31,053 nt of DNA from an uncultured Prevotellaceae bacterium (GTDB taxonomy: Bacteria; Bacteroidota; Bacteroidia; Bacteroidales; Bacteroidaceae). The stretch covers positions 1 to 31,053 of the forward strand of contig CALFJG010000082.1 of NCBI GenBank assembly GCA_937877625.1, read 5' to 3'. The position numbers were made by a program, and so were the translations under genes. Positions 30,728 through 31,053 of the stretch are shown one piece after another. Below the pieces are notes generated by a model. That model saw nothing but the letters and a program-made list of their open reading frames with translations, had not been told where the DNA came from and ran no database searches. Position 1 is the stretch's first letter. Each line of letters starts with the position of its first letter.

Positions 30728-31053
30728 GTGAAAATCAACGTTCGTTCTCAACAGACTTATGCTCCACAAGGTAAAGCTGAAACAAGTTTCGCTTTGCTCT
30801 TCTGGCTTAACGCAAAAGTTCATAAAACATATAGATTCAATCAGTTTCTAACAGTGTGTGCGTATGTTCTGGTATCCTCTTTATATATATCATGTGATCA
30901 GACTGTATATGTTACACCCAAAGGCACACATTTTCATCTGAAAAAGGACTGTGTGAAGCATCATGAAATAAAAAGTATGTCGCTTGATGATGCAAAGGAA
31001 TTTTATGAACCTTGTGGGAAATGTGCTAAAGATTATACTCATCTAAGAAAATA
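30728..31053 (+). CDS. partial ORF: lipoprotein-like protein with H-C-C-C motif
   Basis: The frame runs from GTG 30728 (or a later start) to the window edge, where the last two bases (TA) may begin a stop. The C-terminal part VYVTPKGTHFHLKKDC then YEPCGKC resembles small exported domains with a T-x-x-G-x-x-[YF]-H-x-x-x-x-C and C-x-x-C pattern, presumably metal-binding or disulfide-forming. A hydrophobic stretch ending in LYISC, with a GTG at 30854 just before it, could be a lipoprotein signal. The N-terminal 40 residues (TSFALLFWLNAK) instead recall the start of Bacteroidota tyrosine recombinases and may be a relic. Start and function remain unsure. Confidence 0.45.
   Translation, partial: MKINVRSQQTYAPQGKAETSFALLFWLNAKVHKTYRFNQFLTVCAYVLVSSLYISCDQTVYVTPKGTHFHLKKDCVKHHEIKSMSLDDAKEFYEPCGKCAKDYTHLRK

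Overview
The window is chromosomal DNA of a member of the Bacteroidales (Bacteroidota). The best signs are the house promoters, whose -7 box reads TAnnTTTG (for example in front of murF, engB, recQ, the DASS transporter and a structured RNA), the near absence of Shine-Dalgarno sequences, a TonB-dependent receptor and several Bacteroidales-type families (a DUF6359 lipoprotein, a GHL10 glycoside hydrolase, a CBM20-bearing GH77 enzyme). Genus cannot be fixed by eye; a Prevotellaceae or Porphyromonadaceae relative fits. I see no rRNA, tRNA, CRISPR array or complete insertion sequence.

Layout. Positions 1-2645 (minus strand): holA, a Fic-domain gene inserted at its 3' end, and a 381-bp partial copy of the holA 3' end beyond it. 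2786-4667 (minus): the c-di-AMP cyclase cdaA and the folate gene folP, with a promoter divergent from murF (4900-6219, plus). 6220-8107: hsp20 preceded by a textbook sigma-54 promoter, a repeat-rich intergenic region, then engB. 8295-10472: recQ. 10672-18248: glnS, a TPR protein and hisG-hisD-hisC-hisB in one closely packed plus-strand block. 18347-21601: a DUF6359 lipoprotein and the 4-alpha-glucanotransferase malQ. 21598-23615: a small membrane protein and a DASS/SLC13 transporter from back-to-back promoters. 23781-27675 (minus): GHL10 enzyme followed by a TonB-dependent receptor. 28126-30303 (plus): a sodium/solute symporter, a small membrane protein and a small HTH protein with overlapping ends. 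30304-31053: a 6S-like structured RNA candidate and a partial Cys-rich lipoprotein-like ORF that runs off the window.

Most genes are ordinary housekeeping: translation (glnS), cell wall (murF), folate (folP), replication and repair (holA, recQ), ribosome assembly (engB), histidine synthesis and glucan metabolism. The accessory signals lie between them. A family of short palindromic elements (64, 77 and 94 bp) with 17-bp inverted ends and apparent 4-bp target duplications occurs three times (18250, 23716, 27695). A single related end sits exactly at the junction between the holA fragment and the Fic gene. The Fic locus looks recently acquired: its flanking holA repeats differ by one base in a T-run. 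Other points worth a look are the hsp20 sigma-54 promoter with an upstream palindrome, five TTGCACTT-type octamers inside fic, two 21-bp-period repeats downstream of hsp20, and the 6S-like RNA.
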